Made by a program: the position numbers and the translations under genes. Below the pieces are notes generated by a model. That model did no database searches and was not told where the DNA came from. It saw nothing but the letters and a program-made list of their open reading frames with translations. Source: Tritrichomonas musculus (taxonomy: Eukaryota > Parabasalia > Tritrichomonadida > Tritrichomonadidae). From it: DNA of 64,000 bases. Positions 17,286 through 26,211 of the stretch are shown in pieces; position 1 is the first letter of the stretch; the number at the start of each line of letters is the position of its first letter. The stretch spans positions 1 to 64,000 of the forward strand of contig JAPFFF010000030.1 in assembly GCA_039105265.1 (NCBI GenBank). The letters run 5' to 3'.

Positions 17286-20111
17286 ATGTTTACAATAGAA
17301 CAAGCTGGTAGTATTAAGAAAGTAAATACAATTGATGAATTAATTATAGAATATATTAAGAAATATAGTTGTCAAGCGAATTTAGGATCAAATTCATTAA
17401 ATGAAGAAAAAATAAAAGAACTATTAAAACCTTATGCTTTAACTACAGATTTATTTGATTATGTAAAAGTTGAAGAAATTAATGATAAACAGGATAAACT
17501 AACATTTTCATCAACAAAAGAAGATTATGAAACTAACAAAGATTCAACAACAATAGTGCCGACATTAAGTTTATTAAATCAGTTAGTTAATGATAAAAAT
17601 AATAATCTAAATATAGTAAAGTATGATAGTGAATTTGAATACGATGAATATAAATCACTAAATTTAACATATTTTGATGAAACATATGATGAAAAAGTAT
17701 TAAGTATGAAATCATGTATAAGTATGTATTATGATTTACGCGATAAATTATTATATGATAAACAAGATAAACTCAATTTGATATCATCAAATGAGAAACT
17801 AGTAGATATTCCATTTATTTATACTAATGTAAATAAAACTGGATCTACATTAGATCATGATATATTATATATTAAAGACTATAATGAAGAATTATTTAAA
17901 AAACTAGAAAATAAAACATTAGTAGTAAAAGGATCATATAATAATGAAGATATAAGTGGAGAATATGTATATGATGAAACTAAATCTGATACTGAATCTT
18001 ATTACTATAAAAAAGATGAACATTATATAATAATTTACAATAGATATTATAATGGAGATATATATTATGATGTTAATGATGATTATACTCATCATCCAAC
18101 TCTTACTGTATTTCAGTATAAAGAAGTACAAGAAACATTTGATAATAATGATATTCCAACTATGAACTTAATAACTGAATTATTATCAAACAACAATAAT
18201 AATATTGAAATACTTAAAGATGAAACAATATATGATACAGATAATGAAATATTCTTTAATAATATTAATGAAGCTGCTAATGATAATAATGTTTTATCAT
18301 CTCAATTGGCTATAAATTTTATATGGAAATATATTGTATATATGATTGAATTTCATGCTGTATTAAAAAGTGAATTGACAAAAAGTTATAGATTTAATAT
18401 TGAAGATTATGAAACACTAACTTTAAATAATATTGATAATGAAAAAGAGTATGTAGTATTAAGTGAAAAATCATCATTAAAAATGTATTATAATTTATTA
18501 GATAAAATTAAAGCTAAACAAGATTCATTAGCGATATCAACGAATAAAACAGATTATGAAACTAATAAAGAATCTACTACAATAGTTCCATCATTATCGT
18601 TATTAAATGAATTGATATCAAATAATGATAAATATATAGCTAAAAATGAAGATAATTCATTAACATTAAATTCAACAAATGATACTGTATTATCAGTTTT
18701 TTCTAATCATAAATATGGTCCTATAATAAAATTGGGTGTTGATAATAAAAATTATGGACAAATACATTATACAACAAATAATCGATTATATTTATCATTA
18801 AAAAATGATAATTTTTTAGAATATAATGGATTAGATCAATCACTTAATCTTTATTGTAAAGAATTTAAAATATTCAATAATAAACAAAATAGTGGTTCGT
18901 GTATTGATTTATTATTAGGTCTTGATAGTAAAAGGTGTATAAAATTACACTATGATTATTCTTGGCCGACAGATACTGATAGAAATATATTTATTAATTC
19001 TACAGATTTATCAATTGCTGAGTCTAAATTTATAACATTTAGCAAAAATCAAAGTAGAAGTAAAACAGATAGTACAGATATTATTGAAAAATTTACTACT
19101 ACATTTGAAGATAATGTTAGTGTTTTTATTAATGATTTACGTAAAACAGAAACTGATAAATATTTAAGTGAATCAGAATGTAATGCAAAATATGTTTCTA
19201 AAAATGATAATGCAGTTATTACAGGTACATTGTCAATATTAGATGAAAATGCTGCAAATTCATTAATATTTGGTAGAAGTTCAACTGAAAATGAAGCTGC
19301 AACATTAAGCTTTTTCGATAATTCAGGAGCTTTAGGAGTTGTTGGTAATGAAAATCTTATAAACTGGAATACAACAAATACAACTTTTTATAATAATATT
19401 GTATTATTTTATAGTAAATTAGAAATAGGAAGTAAAGAACCTAATGGATTACTTGTTTATCAAGAAAATCCAAATTTATGTGAATCAAATATAGTTCTTG
19501 GTATTAATTCGACAAAATGTGCAAAAATACAATATTATAATCAAGGTAATTTAGCTTATTATAGAATATTATTTGATAATTCAAACATATTTTCTTATGA
19601 AGTTTCTACATCAGGAAGAAGTACAACAATTGGTTCTAATTTACATGTTAATGGTAAAATTACATCAAATGGATCAAATACGATTACTCATTATTGTCCT
19701 ATTGAGAATTCTTTGAATAATATTGATGATTTTATTATAGGAGCTCCTGTTTATATAACTGGTAAAGTATATAAACGAAAAGATGATAAATGGATAGAAT
19801 CAAATGAAGATGATGTTATTGATTGTATATGTTCAGTTAAAACACAAGGAATATGGAAAGAATATATAGGTATTTGTACACATATAGATAAAGAAAACAA
19901 TTCAATCAAGTTTGCAACTCAAGGCGATTATCTTGTTCGTGTTACTGATTCTTCATGTTATAGTATAGGTGATGAAGTATTTATTGATGATGATAATAAG
20001 CTTAAGATTTTATCAGGTGAAACAGCAATAACATCAAAAATAAAAAGATTAACTGTAGGTATAGTAACATCAATTATAAACAAAAATATGTTAGCAGTTT
20101 TTAAATCTTAA
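17286..20111 (+). CDS. Fiber-like (tail-fiber/attachment) protein (941 aa)
   Basis: The N-terminal 25 residues (MFTIEQAGSIKKVNTIDELI) match those of the M2 protein at 31463-34639 and could be the capsid anchor. The middle has repeated segments (KQDKLTFSSTKEDYETNK near residue 75 and KQDSLAISTNKTDYETNK near 415) typical of trimeric shafts. The C-terminal 290 residues contain SNLHVNGKITSNGSNTITHY and end in a compact domain (GDYLVRVTDSSCYSIGDEVF) like fiber or decoration domains of phages. About 450 bp (19250-19700) are almost identical in DNA to Maverick 2 although the rest of the genes has diverged. A receptor-binding role is inferred. Confidence 0.78.
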   Translation: MFTIEQAGSIKKVNTIDELIIEYIKKYSCQANLGSNSLNEEKIKELLKPYALTTDLFDYVKVEEINDKQDKLTFSSTKEDYETNKDSTTIVPTLSLLNQLVNDKNNNLNIVKYDSEFEYDEYKSLNLTYFDETYDEKVLSMKSCISMYYDLRDKLLYDKQDKLNLISSNEKLVDIPFIYTNVNKTGSTLDHDILYIKDYNEELFKKLENKTLVVKGSYNNEDISGEYVYDETKSDTESYYYKKDEHYIIIYNRYYNGDIYYDVNDDYTHHPTLTVFQYKEVQETFDNNDIPTMNLITELLSNNNNNIEILKDETIYDTDNEIFFNNINEAANDNNVLSSQLAINFIWKYIVYMIEFHAVLKSELTKSYRFNIEDYETLTLNNIDNEKEYVVLSEKSSLKMYYNLLDKIKAKQDSLAISTNKTDYETNKESTTIVPSLSLLNELISNNDKYIAKNEDNSLTLNSTNDTVLSVFSNHKYGPIIKLGVDNKNYGQIHYTTNNRLYLSLKNDNFLEYNGLDQSLNLYCKEFKIFNNKQNSGSCIDLLLGLDSKRCIKLHYDYSWPTDTDRNIFINSTDLSIAESKFITFSKNQSRSKTDSTDIIEKFTTTFEDNVSVFINDLRKTETDKYLSESECNAKYVSKNDNAVITGTLSILDENAANSLIFGRSSTENEAATLSFFDNSGALGVVGNENLINWNTTNTTFYNNIVLFYSKLEIGSKEPNGLLVYQENPNLCESNIVLGINSTKCAKIQYYNQGNLAYYRILFDNSNIFSYEVSTSGRSTTIGSNLHVNGKITSNGSNTITHYCPIENSLNNIDDFIIGAPVYITGKVYKRKDDKWIESNEDDVIDCICSVKTQGIWKEYIGICTHIDKENNSIKFATQGDYLVRVTDSSCYSIGDEVFIDDDNKLKILSGETAITSKIKRLTVGIVTSIINKNMLAVFKS

Positions 20112-20416
20112 ATATTAAGTTTATTAATTAATTTGTCTGTCATATAAATAGAAAGATTAATATCATATTTCTCTTTTAATTCTTTTCTAACATAACTTAT
20201 CTGAGTATGTTTTGGTAGTTTAGCAATAATATTTTTAGTTTCTTCATTTTCAATATATTCTAATACTTGTTTTTGTTGTTCTTCATTTAAATACTTACTT
20301 TTATTAAAAATGTTATTTCTTTGTTTTGGTGTTTTTGGTTTTTCTTTCTCTTTCAATAATTCATTTAATAAGTTTTTGATTTCACTTAATATATTTAATA
20401 TATCTTGATTAGACAT
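20108..20416 (-). CDS. Small conserved charged protein (102 aa)
   Basis: Homologue of the 116-aa protein at 25769-26119 in Maverick 2. The conserved block runs from NIFNKSKYLNEEQQKQVLEY through KLPKHTQISYVRKELKEKY to INLSIYMTDKLINK. The N-terminus is a Leu/Lys helix. The ATG at 20416 is used rather than an upstream TTG. Its end overlaps the fiber gene's stop by 4 bp. The fold looks helical and the C-terminal part has the feel of a small DNA-binding domain, but no family is recognised. Confidence 0.72.
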   Translation of the reverse strand: MSNQDILNILSEIKNLLNELLKEKEKPKTPKQRNNIFNKSKYLNEEQQKQVLEYIENEETKNIIAKLPKHTQISYVRKELKEKYDINLSIYMTDKLINKLNI

Positions 20417-20497
20417 TATCAATTTGAATTAAAAATAAAAATAAAAAATAAAGTTTTTTAAAATTGATTTTTAATATTGATTTACACAATTAATTAA

Positions 20498-21097
20498 ATG
20501 ATAGAAGTTTCAGAATTTGTTACAGTTATTGATCATGAAGAATATGAAATATTAACTACATATCCTCATACTATTAGAAGAAAAGATAATCATTATATTG
20601 TTAATGAATTTTCAAATAATAATGGTTATATATGTTTGTATATGAATCGAACTCAATATCAAAAACATAGAATTATTGCTAAACAATTTATATTTAATCC
20701 TAACAATTATAATGATGTAGATCATATAAATCATAATAGATCTGATTATAGAATTCAAAATTTAAGATGGTGTTCTAGATCTTCTAATAATTTTAACAAA
20801 TCTTCAGCTAATGGTGTTCATTATGAATTTATTGAAAATATTCCTATCGATTCTATAAAAATTTTATTTTATAATATTCGTAATGAACATTATGAGTTTG
20901 AAGATGAAAAGTATTATTATTATTGTGATGAAAACGAAAATGATATATTTTATGCAAAAGTTAATGATAACTTATATAGAGTTATGCATATTAATACAAC
21001 CACAAATAATAGAAAACGTATTAGTATGAGAGATATTAATAATAAGAAATTAAGTATATATGTTGAAACTTTTAAGCATCAACACTCATTAGATTAA
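20498..21097 (+). CDS. NUMOD4/HNH endonuclease-like protein (199 aa)
   Basis: Paralogue of the gene at 10852. It has DHEEYEILTTYPHTIRR at the N-terminus, then HRIIAKQFIFNP, then the HNH core VDHINHNRSDYRIQNLRWCS followed by N-N-x-N. A C-terminal domain with FEDEKYYYYCDENENDIFYA is shared with the M2 paralogue at 30818-31456. It lies between the fiber-like and polymerase genes, the same place as in Maverick 2, whereas the other M1 paralogue is beside the capsid gene. Confidence 0.87.
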   Translation: MIEVSEFVTVIDHEEYEILTTYPHTIRRKDNHYIVNEFSNNNGYICLYMNRTQYQKHRIIAKQFIFNPNNYNDVDHINHNRSDYRIQNLRWCSRSSNNFNKSSANGVHYEFIENIPIDSIKILFYNIRNEHYEFEDEKYYYYCDENENDIFYAKVNDNLYRVMHINTTTNNRKRISMRDINNKKLSIYVETFKHQHSLD

Positions 21098-21121
21098 AAA
21101 ATCTATATTTTATTTTTGTTT

Positions 21122-22011
21122 TCATTGTTTAATTATATAATCATTAGCAGAAAGACCAAATATATAAGGAGCACAAGATTGATTTTCTAATACAATCATT
21201 TTATTATGTGAAGCAGTTAAAGCATTTTTATTAACAGTTACTTTACTCATTATATTATTTTTCATTTGAAGATTTATGTTTTTACCTATCTTAATTGATT
21301 GATTTGATATAACATCGTTATAATCTGTATGTTTTATATCATTCTTCTTTAATGATACACCTTTAAGTTTCATAGCTTTTACATTATCAGTATTATTATA
21401 TATACAATAATTTTTAGGTGCTAATGCAATTTGATTTTCACCATATTTTTCTACACATAATCCTAATATCTTCTTTTCATCATAAACATTATTTATATTA
21501 GGATTAGGCATAAATTTGTAAATATGTTTGTTATAGAATTCATAATCTTTAATTATGTATTTGAATTCTTGATCTATATCTTTTGTTGAATCTCCTGAAA
21601 CTGCAAAATAATATGAATCAGTATCAAGTGAAGTTAAATGAAACTTATTTGTATCTAAACATCTATTCATAAAATCGTAATAGAATGTAAGATACCAAAA
21701 CTTAGCATTATCTAAAGTCCAAAATGATTCTTGTAAACAAGTTGTACAATGATAGTATTTAGGTTGTTGTTGTATTATAAATAAATCATCTTTTAACTGA
21801 GCACCATTCATATAAGTTTGAGAAATAATATACTGATAAGCTTTGTTAGTATCGCAAATCTTAACCTTACAAAACTTTTCTGTATTTATTCCGTCATATC
21901 CATATGAACCATTCATACTTATCTTATATAACTTTTCATTTCCTTTCTCTTTCTTTGAAATAATATCTTGTCTCTTTTTCATAAATGTAGTTACAAATTC
22001 ATTAAAACCTG
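21122..22011 (-). pseudogene. Protein-primed DNA polymerase B of Maverick 1, C-terminal part
   Basis: This is the C-terminal fifth of the polymerase gene, including the catalytic blocks KISMNGSYGYDG and SLDTDSYYF (motif B and motif C of family B polymerases) and the conserved tail ending near SANDYIIK. The rest of the gene lies on the far side of Maverick 2 (44148-47739). The gene was split by that insertion, whose 6-bp duplication AACCTG lies at this end. The intact relative is at 26212-30762. Confidence 0.92.
22006..22011. repeat. Target site duplication of Maverick 2 (left copy)
   Basis: AACCTG directly before AGTAGTATATGG at 22012; the second copy is 44148-44153, directly after the inverted terminus. 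A perfect 6-bp duplication inside the M1 polymerase gene. Confidence 0.96.
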
Positions 22012-22047
22012 AGTAGTATATGGTTGGGTATTTGGGATGCTATATAT

Positions 22048-22142
22048 TCTCCTGAAAATGGCAACCGTAAATCTAAAATTATAATCTATACATTCTCCTG
22101 TTTTTAGTCTTCTGTTTTTTTTCTCCTGTTTTTTATCTCCTG
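22048..22142 (+). promoter_or_regulatory. Four direct repeats TCTCCTG upstream of the 240-aa gene
   Basis: TCTCCTG occurs at 22048-22054, 22094-22100, 22122-22128 and 22136-22142, the last 4 nt before the ATG. The stretch is pyrimidine-rich. The motif is not seen before other Maverick genes, which use a T-rich motif instead. It may be a gene-specific operator or promoter. The mirror copies lie in the right repeat before 44012. Confidence 0.45.
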
Positions 22143-22146
22143 AGAA

Positions 22147-22869
22147 ATGAAGCAAGTTGCAGGAACAATTAAAGACCTCTTTAAATCTGGAATTGATGGA
22201 AATGGTGAAAAAATGGATTTATTACATATGACAGCCACGAAGGAACAATATGATGAATTCTTTGATTCTTATGATTTTGTTTGTTTGAGATATCCTGAAA
22301 ATATGTTGTTATATGGTTTTGCATCCTTTAACAGAAAAACAAACCCTGAACGTGTGAGATATGCACATATAATTGATTTCTATAAAGACCCTTACAAGAA
22401 GCATCCGATTGATAGTAATTATGAGAAGAAGAACGGTAAGGTTCTAACAAAAGAAGATAAAGAAAAGAAAAAAGAAGAAGAGAGACAAAAGAAAGAAGAT
22501 GAATTGAGAGAATCGATGAAGGCTGAAGGTTGTGAATTGATTTCAAAATATACGATTGCAACAGCTGATGTGTTTTATTTGTTTGAAGGTAATGAATACA
22601 AAACAAAGCCAACTAAATGGAAGGCAGGTCATAGAGCACACAAGACGCAATGCATTAGATACACACATAATTATGTGAAGAAACGTTTTGCTGATGAAGG
22701 ATGTGAACTACTGACTGTATATAAAAACTCTAAACAAAAATTATTTTACAAGTATGAGAATACAATATATTCCACAACATTTAATGATTGGCTTTGGTAT
22801 AACAACCGACCCCATTTAGGTCGCAAACGAACATACTTCACTGAAGAGAAAGATGATGAACAAGTTTAA
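22147..22869 (+). CDS. Inverted-repeat-borne protein with duplicated C-terminal module, left copy (240 aa)
   Basis: The family is not recognised with certainty. Residues 1-85 look folded. Residues of about 95-125 are a Lys/Glu helix (KEDKEKKKEEERQKKED). Two related modules follow: EGCELISKYTIATADVFYLF (about 128-165) and EGCELLTVYKNSKQKLFYKY (about 185-225), each with a later aromatic W and basic end (KWKAGHR; WLWYNNR). The pattern x-C-E-L-(I/L)-x-x-Y resembles small DNA-binding repeat modules of some nuclease-associated proteins, which is a tentative link. It is identical in the right repeat (43290-44012). Codon and base use is less AT-rich than in M1 genes. It lies entirely outside the inner terminus at 22922, which suggests later capture. 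Confidence 0.8.
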   Translation: MKQVAGTIKDLFKSGIDGNGEKMDLLHMTATKEQYDEFFDSYDFVCLRYPENMLLYGFASFNRKTNPERVRYAHIIDFYKDPYKKHPIDSNYEKKNGKVLTKEDKEKKKEEERQKKEDELRESMKAEGCELISKYTIATADVFYLFEGNEYKTKPTKWKAGHRAHKTQCIRYTHNYVKKRFADEGCELLTVYKNSKQKLFYKYENTIYSTTFNDWLWYNNRPHLGRKRTYFTEEKDDEQV

Positions 22870-22921
22870 ATGAATTGTGTTCAATACGAAGACCTGCGAC
22901 CTTTTATTTTTGAACTTGTTT

Positions 22922-22980
22922 AGTAGTATATATCAGTCGGTTTCCGTCGGGCTAAAGCCCACCGTCAACACGACTAATGA
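22922..22980 (+). other. Inner terminus-like sequence with hairpin (AGTAGTATATATC plus stem)
   Basis: A second AGTAGTATAT starts at 22922, 910 bp inside the real end, followed by an imperfect hairpin with AGTCG/CGACT outside and GGGCT-AA-AGCCC at the tip (22949-22960). The true end of Maverick 3 has the same layout: AGTAGTAGACTG then a hairpin whose loop contains CTAAAGCC. The mirror copy ends at 43237. It looks like an older element end that is now internal. Confidence 0.6.
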
Positions 22981-23046
22981 CCAAAAATAACATCAACGAA
23001 AAATCGAACTTTCAAAAATTTTTTATTTTTTTATCAGCAATTTATA

Positions 23047-23253
23047 ATGTCAAACCAAGCCGAACAATTAAGCATCCTCATTAATAGAATCAACAAAAAG
23101 CTAAAAGGTTGGAGACCCGCTTTAAAATACCTCTACGATAATGATAATGTCATAGATGAAGTACTAAAAGAGATAAATCACTTTATTAAGCAATTACAGA
23201 AATTCAACGGTACTGAACAATTAATAGCTGAACTTGAAGAACTCATTTATTAA
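23047..23253 (+). CDS. Inverted-repeat-borne small protein, left copy (68 aa)
   Basis: Product begins MSNQAEQLSILINRINKKLK and is predicted helical, with a hydrophobic C-terminal stretch (LIAELEELIY). No known domain. It lies at the inner edge of the inverted repeat; the repeat ends within the stop codon. The second copy (42906-43112) differs at one residue. The gene is inside the older terminus at 22922, so unlike the 240-aa gene it may belong to the ancestral element. Confidence 0.72.
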   Translation: MSNQAEQLSILINRINKKLKGWRPALKYLYDNDNVIDEVLKEINHFIKQLQKFNGTEQLIAELEELIY

Positions 23254-23323
23254 AAAGATATCTGAAGTGTCTTCAATGACGTTTTTATTTTTGTTTTTTG
23301 TTTTTTAATTTCATGATAAAGAT

Positions 23324-23785
23324 ATGTCAAGTACACCAAAGGTTTATGATTACATCAATTCACTTATTGATATGTTGGATGAATCAGAGAAGTTCAAACA
23401 ATGTGATTTCTCAATTCTGTGTGATAGATATCCAATACCTTGTGGAAAGGCTGCATATAAATCTAAAGTGATATACATATCATTGAAGAACAAAGATAAT
23501 GCATTTAAACGATTATATTATGATAAGATTGTTGAACTCGGGCTCGAATATATAACATTAACATCAAATGTTAGAAGAAGAATATCAACAACATCTATTG
23601 AGTTCTTCGTTGAAGGTTCAAATGAAGAGCAATCATTTAAAGAATACAAGTATTATAATTACAGTATCAGGAAAGTTAATGATAAGAAAACAAAAGAACT
23701 CATTGAACAGATGAGACAAAAATATAATATCAATACACCACAACTGTTTGTTGGTGTTCAACAACAAATTGTATTAGATGAATGA
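23324..23785 (+). CDS. Conserved Maverick protein of unknown function (153 aa)
   Basis: Homologue of the M1 gene at 5603-6055, with the same position next to the inverted repeat and the same short overlap (12 bp) with the convergent ATPase gene. Shared motifs: QCDFSILCDRYP, TSNVRRRIS, YYNYSIRK and QMRQKYNI. TTTATTTTTG lies 31 nt upstream of the ATG. No fold is recognised. Confidence 0.82.
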   Translation: MSSTPKVYDYINSLIDMLDESEKFKQCDFSILCDRYPIPCGKAAYKSKVIYISLKNKDNAFKRLYYDKIVELGLEYITLTSNVRRRISTTSIEFFVEGSNEEQSFKEYKYYNYSIRKVNDKKTKELIEQMRQKYNINTPQLFVGVQQQIVLDE

Positions 23786-24688
23786 AATGTTATTAGTTCG
23801 AACATTGATTAAAATGAATTGATGTGCTTTCATTGTTCTGTATCGATTCCATAGCTCTTCGAAATCTATTGGAAATGGAACTTGTTGATATATGTAGCCG
23901 AGTTTCTGTCGTGAATAACCACTAAAGATGAAGAATGATGTTGCATTATTTTTCCATTCTGTTGTTAAAGCTTTGAAGAACTGGATGTTAACGAATATTA
24001 TTAAATTCTTATGTCGAAGCTGACTAATAGTATTGATAAAATAAGATGATTTAATTAGTTTCGATTTCAAGAAGTCTTCACAAAGAATGATAGTATTTAG
24101 CGGTTTATTCGGTTGACCTAGTTTATTGATATGAAGAAACTCAAACATTTCATTTAGCTTCTTTTCATCGATTACTATTTTTGGTGTTGATGAATATTTG
24201 TTATACAATTCTTTATATAAATCAAGTTGTTTAAGATATTCTTCAGCATTGCTGTCAGCAACAGTTTTTATTGGTAGCTGTATCAATTCGCGTTGGCTTT
24301 CGAATGTAGCATCGTTAATTGTTCCGTTTCGTGATACATAAACGATTAAATGAAAGCCAGCGTTCTTCATTCGAGACATTTGAATAACATCTCGTAGCAT
24401 TATATGACTCTTTCCTTTACCTTGCTGACCAACGAGTATGTTTAATGAATTGTAATATGAATAGATACCGTTTGCGATTGGTCTGATTGATTCATTCTTT
24501 ATTTTTGATTCATTGCGTTGATATGCTTTATTCATCTCATCATCAATATTAAATGTTGTTTCATTAACTGTTGGCTTGAATGATTCATATTCAAATGCAA
24601 AACTCATTTGGTCATCATCATAATCTGAACCACTAGAGAATAAAATCTCTTTATAATTAAACTGAGTGGGTTTCATGAAACCTTTCAT
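23774..24688 (-). CDS. A32-type (FtsK/HerA-like) genome packaging ATPase
   Basis: Walker A GQQGKGKS at about residue 90 and Walker B TIILCEDF at about residue 200; the downstream block FFIFSGYSRQKLGYIYQQ is shared with M1. It is 304 aa, or about 300 if the second Met is used (MKGFMKPTQF). It is part of a minus-strand cluster with the small membrane protein and the 191-aa gene, in the same order as in M1. Confidence 0.93.
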   Translation of the reverse strand: MKGFMKPTQFNYKEILFSSGSDYDDDQMSFAFEYESFKPTVNETTFNIDDEMNKAYQRNESKIKNESIRPIANGIYSYYNSLNILVGQQGKGKSHIMLRDVIQMSRMKNAGFHLIVYVSRNGTINDATFESQRELIQLPIKTVADSNAEEYLKQLDLYKELYNKYSSTPKIVIDEKKLNEMFEFLHINKLGQPNKPLNTIILCEDFLKSKLIKSSYFINTISQLRHKNLIIFVNIQFFKALTTEWKNNATSFFIFSGYSRQKLGYIYQQVPFPIDFEELWNRYRTMKAHQFILINVRTNNISFI

Positions 24689-24712
24689 TTCTTTAGTTTT
24701 CGTTAAAGCTCT

Positions 24713-24844
24713 TCATGAATACATTTTTGTTCTTATCTCTTCACTGAGTTCTGGTTCTTTGTCAGGAATCATTAATGATACTTCAACAATCTTCACTAAA
24801 AATAAACCTGTTAATAATGAAACAACTAATATTTCATATATCAT
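24713..24844 (-). CDS. Very small single-span membrane protein (43 aa)
   Basis: Product starts MIYEILVVSLLTGLFLVKIV, a single hydrophobic helix, and ends KEPELSEEIRTKMYS at the stop. Counterparts are at 6934-7053 and 60005-60163. It starts 10 bp downstream of the preceding minus-strand gene's stop, so the three minus-strand genes (25430 to 23774) may form one transcription unit. Its C-terminal motif is the best conserved short motif among the three elements. Confidence 0.8.
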   Translation of the reverse strand: MIYEILVVSLLTGLFLVKIVEVSLMIPDKEPELSEEIRTKMYS

Positions 24845-24854
24845 TTATTAGTTT

Positions 24855-25430
24855 TTAAATACATGTTTTCAATGAAATGTTGTGTCTAATGAGTTCGGTA
24901 TAAATGCTATTATATTTGTATTTCAAGTCATTTGATTCATTATTTTTGTAAACCAATATCCTATCAATTAAAAGATATTTGGAACGAGAAACACAACCAT
25001 TACAAGCACAATCATCATTGACAATCAATTCAACTTTATCAGCTTGTGTTAGTAATTTGATGAGTTCCATTAATGTATTTGAATGACAAATCAATAAATC
25101 ATTGACTTTTATCGGATTTGTTTCATAGATTGATAACAATATCTCAAGGAATTTGTTTTTGGTTTCAAGTTCTGTTATATCAGCTCCTATATCACTGATA
25201 CCTCTTTCTAGGGAAACGTTGTTTGTTGGATGCTGTGATTGATATACTCCACTCATCTGAGGTATAGTAAAATTTGTGGCTTGAGATGATTGTGGTAATG
25301 GTTGAACTGATGGATATTCAACTGGTTGTGGTTGCTTTGGTTTGATGTTTATATTAATACTGGTTGATTGTTCCTGCTTAACTGATGCATCGTTCTCGCT
25401 ACTTAATATACGAGCTTTTGATAATGCCAT
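24855..25430 (-). CDS. Conserved Maverick protein with polar N-terminus and CxxC (191 aa)
   Basis: Residues 1-30 (ARILSSENDASVKQEQ and following) are shared with the broken M1 copy at 7090-7597. Residues of about 30-85 are Pro/Gln/Ser-rich and probably disordered. The C-terminal half is folded, with IYETNPIKVNDLLICHSNT, then DDCACNGCVSRSKYL, a possible metal-binding Cys cluster. TTTATTTTTA lies 12 nt before the ATG. The family is not known to me. Adjacency to the ATPase suggests a packaging or virion role. Confidence 0.78.
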   Translation of the reverse strand: MALSKARILSSENDASVKQEQSTSININIKPKQPQPVEYPSVQPLPQSSQATNFTIPQMSGVYQSQHPTNNVSLERGISDIGADITELETKNKFLEILLSIYETNPIKVNDLLICHSNTLMELIKLLTQADKVELIVNDDCACNGCVSRSKYLLIDRILVYKNNESNDLKYKYNSIYTELIRHNISLKTCI

Positions 25431-25484
25431 GAATGTTTGAATAAAAATAAAACAACATTAATGATGAGTCATTCAATGAATCAT

Positions 25485-25730
25485 TTATAAAGTCATTTGT
25501 TCAGCTGATTTGATACGTTCATTAATAGCTCTCAATTGTATTTCAATTGATTTGATATCATTAAATAGTTGTTTATATATCGACAATATGTGAATCATTT
25601 TATCAAACTTCTCGCTTAATGCATCATCTTCAGAGTTCATACATTTTTCAAATATTTTGTCTTTGACCTTTCTAAGCTGAGCATAAAGAGCTGATAAATC
25701 ATTATTCAGTCCGTTAAGAGTACTATTCAT
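25485..25730 (-). CDS. Small coiled-coil protein (81 aa)
   Basis: Product is almost entirely helical with heptad spacing (LYAQLRKVKDKIFEKC, SIEIQLRAINERIKSAEQ). TTTATTTTTG lies 7-8 nt upstream of its ATG. No counterpart with clear identity is seen in M1, where the coiled-coil gene next to this cluster (7601-7831) matches 42689-42916 better. Function unknown. Confidence 0.68.
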   Translation of the reverse strand: MNSTLNGLNNDLSALYAQLRKVKDKIFEKCMNSEDDALSEKFDKMIHILSIYKQLFNDIKSIEIQLRAINERIKSAEQMTL

Positions 25731-25768
25731 TTTAAACCAAAAATAAACAAATTAATTAAATGATATTT

Positions 25769-26119
25769 TTATTCTTTGTTGTTCTTAAATGCCAACAATC
25801 TATTAATCATATAAGATGATACATTTAACTTCAATTTGTCTTTCAATAAGTTTTGTGTATATGAACACCTTTTATGTCCTGGCAACTTATTTATATCATT
25901 CATTACTTTATCATCCAAAAATTCTAAAACTTTTTCACGTTCATCCTTGTTCAAGAACTTTGATGAATTGAATATTGAACGCGTTCTTTTATGGTTTGCT
26001 TCTGTATTTGTTTCTTCATTTGTTTCTTCTTCTTCACTTACTTCTTGTTTTGATTCTAATATCAAAAGTAATTTATGTATTTCTTCAATGTGTTTTATTA
26101 TTTCTCTTAACTCAGACAT
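25769..26119 (-). CDS. Small conserved charged protein (116 aa)
   Basis: Homologue of 20108-20416 in M1. Conserved block: SIFNSSKFLNKDEREKVLEF, then KLPGHKRCSYTQNLLK, then LNVSSYMINRLL. The N-terminal half is a helix and an acidic stretch (EEEETNEETNTE). In M2 it sits beside the polymerase gene rather than between the fiber and HNH genes. Confidence 0.74.
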   Translation of the reverse strand: MSELREIIKHIEEIHKLLLILESKQEVSEEEETNEETNTEANHKRTRSIFNSSKFLNKDEREKVLEFLDDKVMNDINKLPGHKRCSYTQNLLKDKLKLNVSSYMINRLLAFKNNKE

Positions 26120-26211
26120 TTCAATGAAATAAAAAACTCGAAATATTTTTTATTTTTTGATTTAACATTTTTTCAAAATTCAAATAATTTGATTTTTTAA
26201 TTATATCATAA

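Larger units (their letters stand above)
22012..23252. repeat. Left terminal inverted repeat of Maverick 2
   Basis: 1,241 bp, inverse copy at 42907-44147. It holds two complete genes (22147-22869 and 23047-23253) and a second terminus-like AGTAGTATAT at 22922. Only about two differences between the copies were seen, both in the 68-aa gene. Confidence 0.96.

Noticed and set aside
24666-24851. Plus-strand frame over the ATPase start region
   Set aside because: Shadow of the conserved minus-strand small membrane protein gene.
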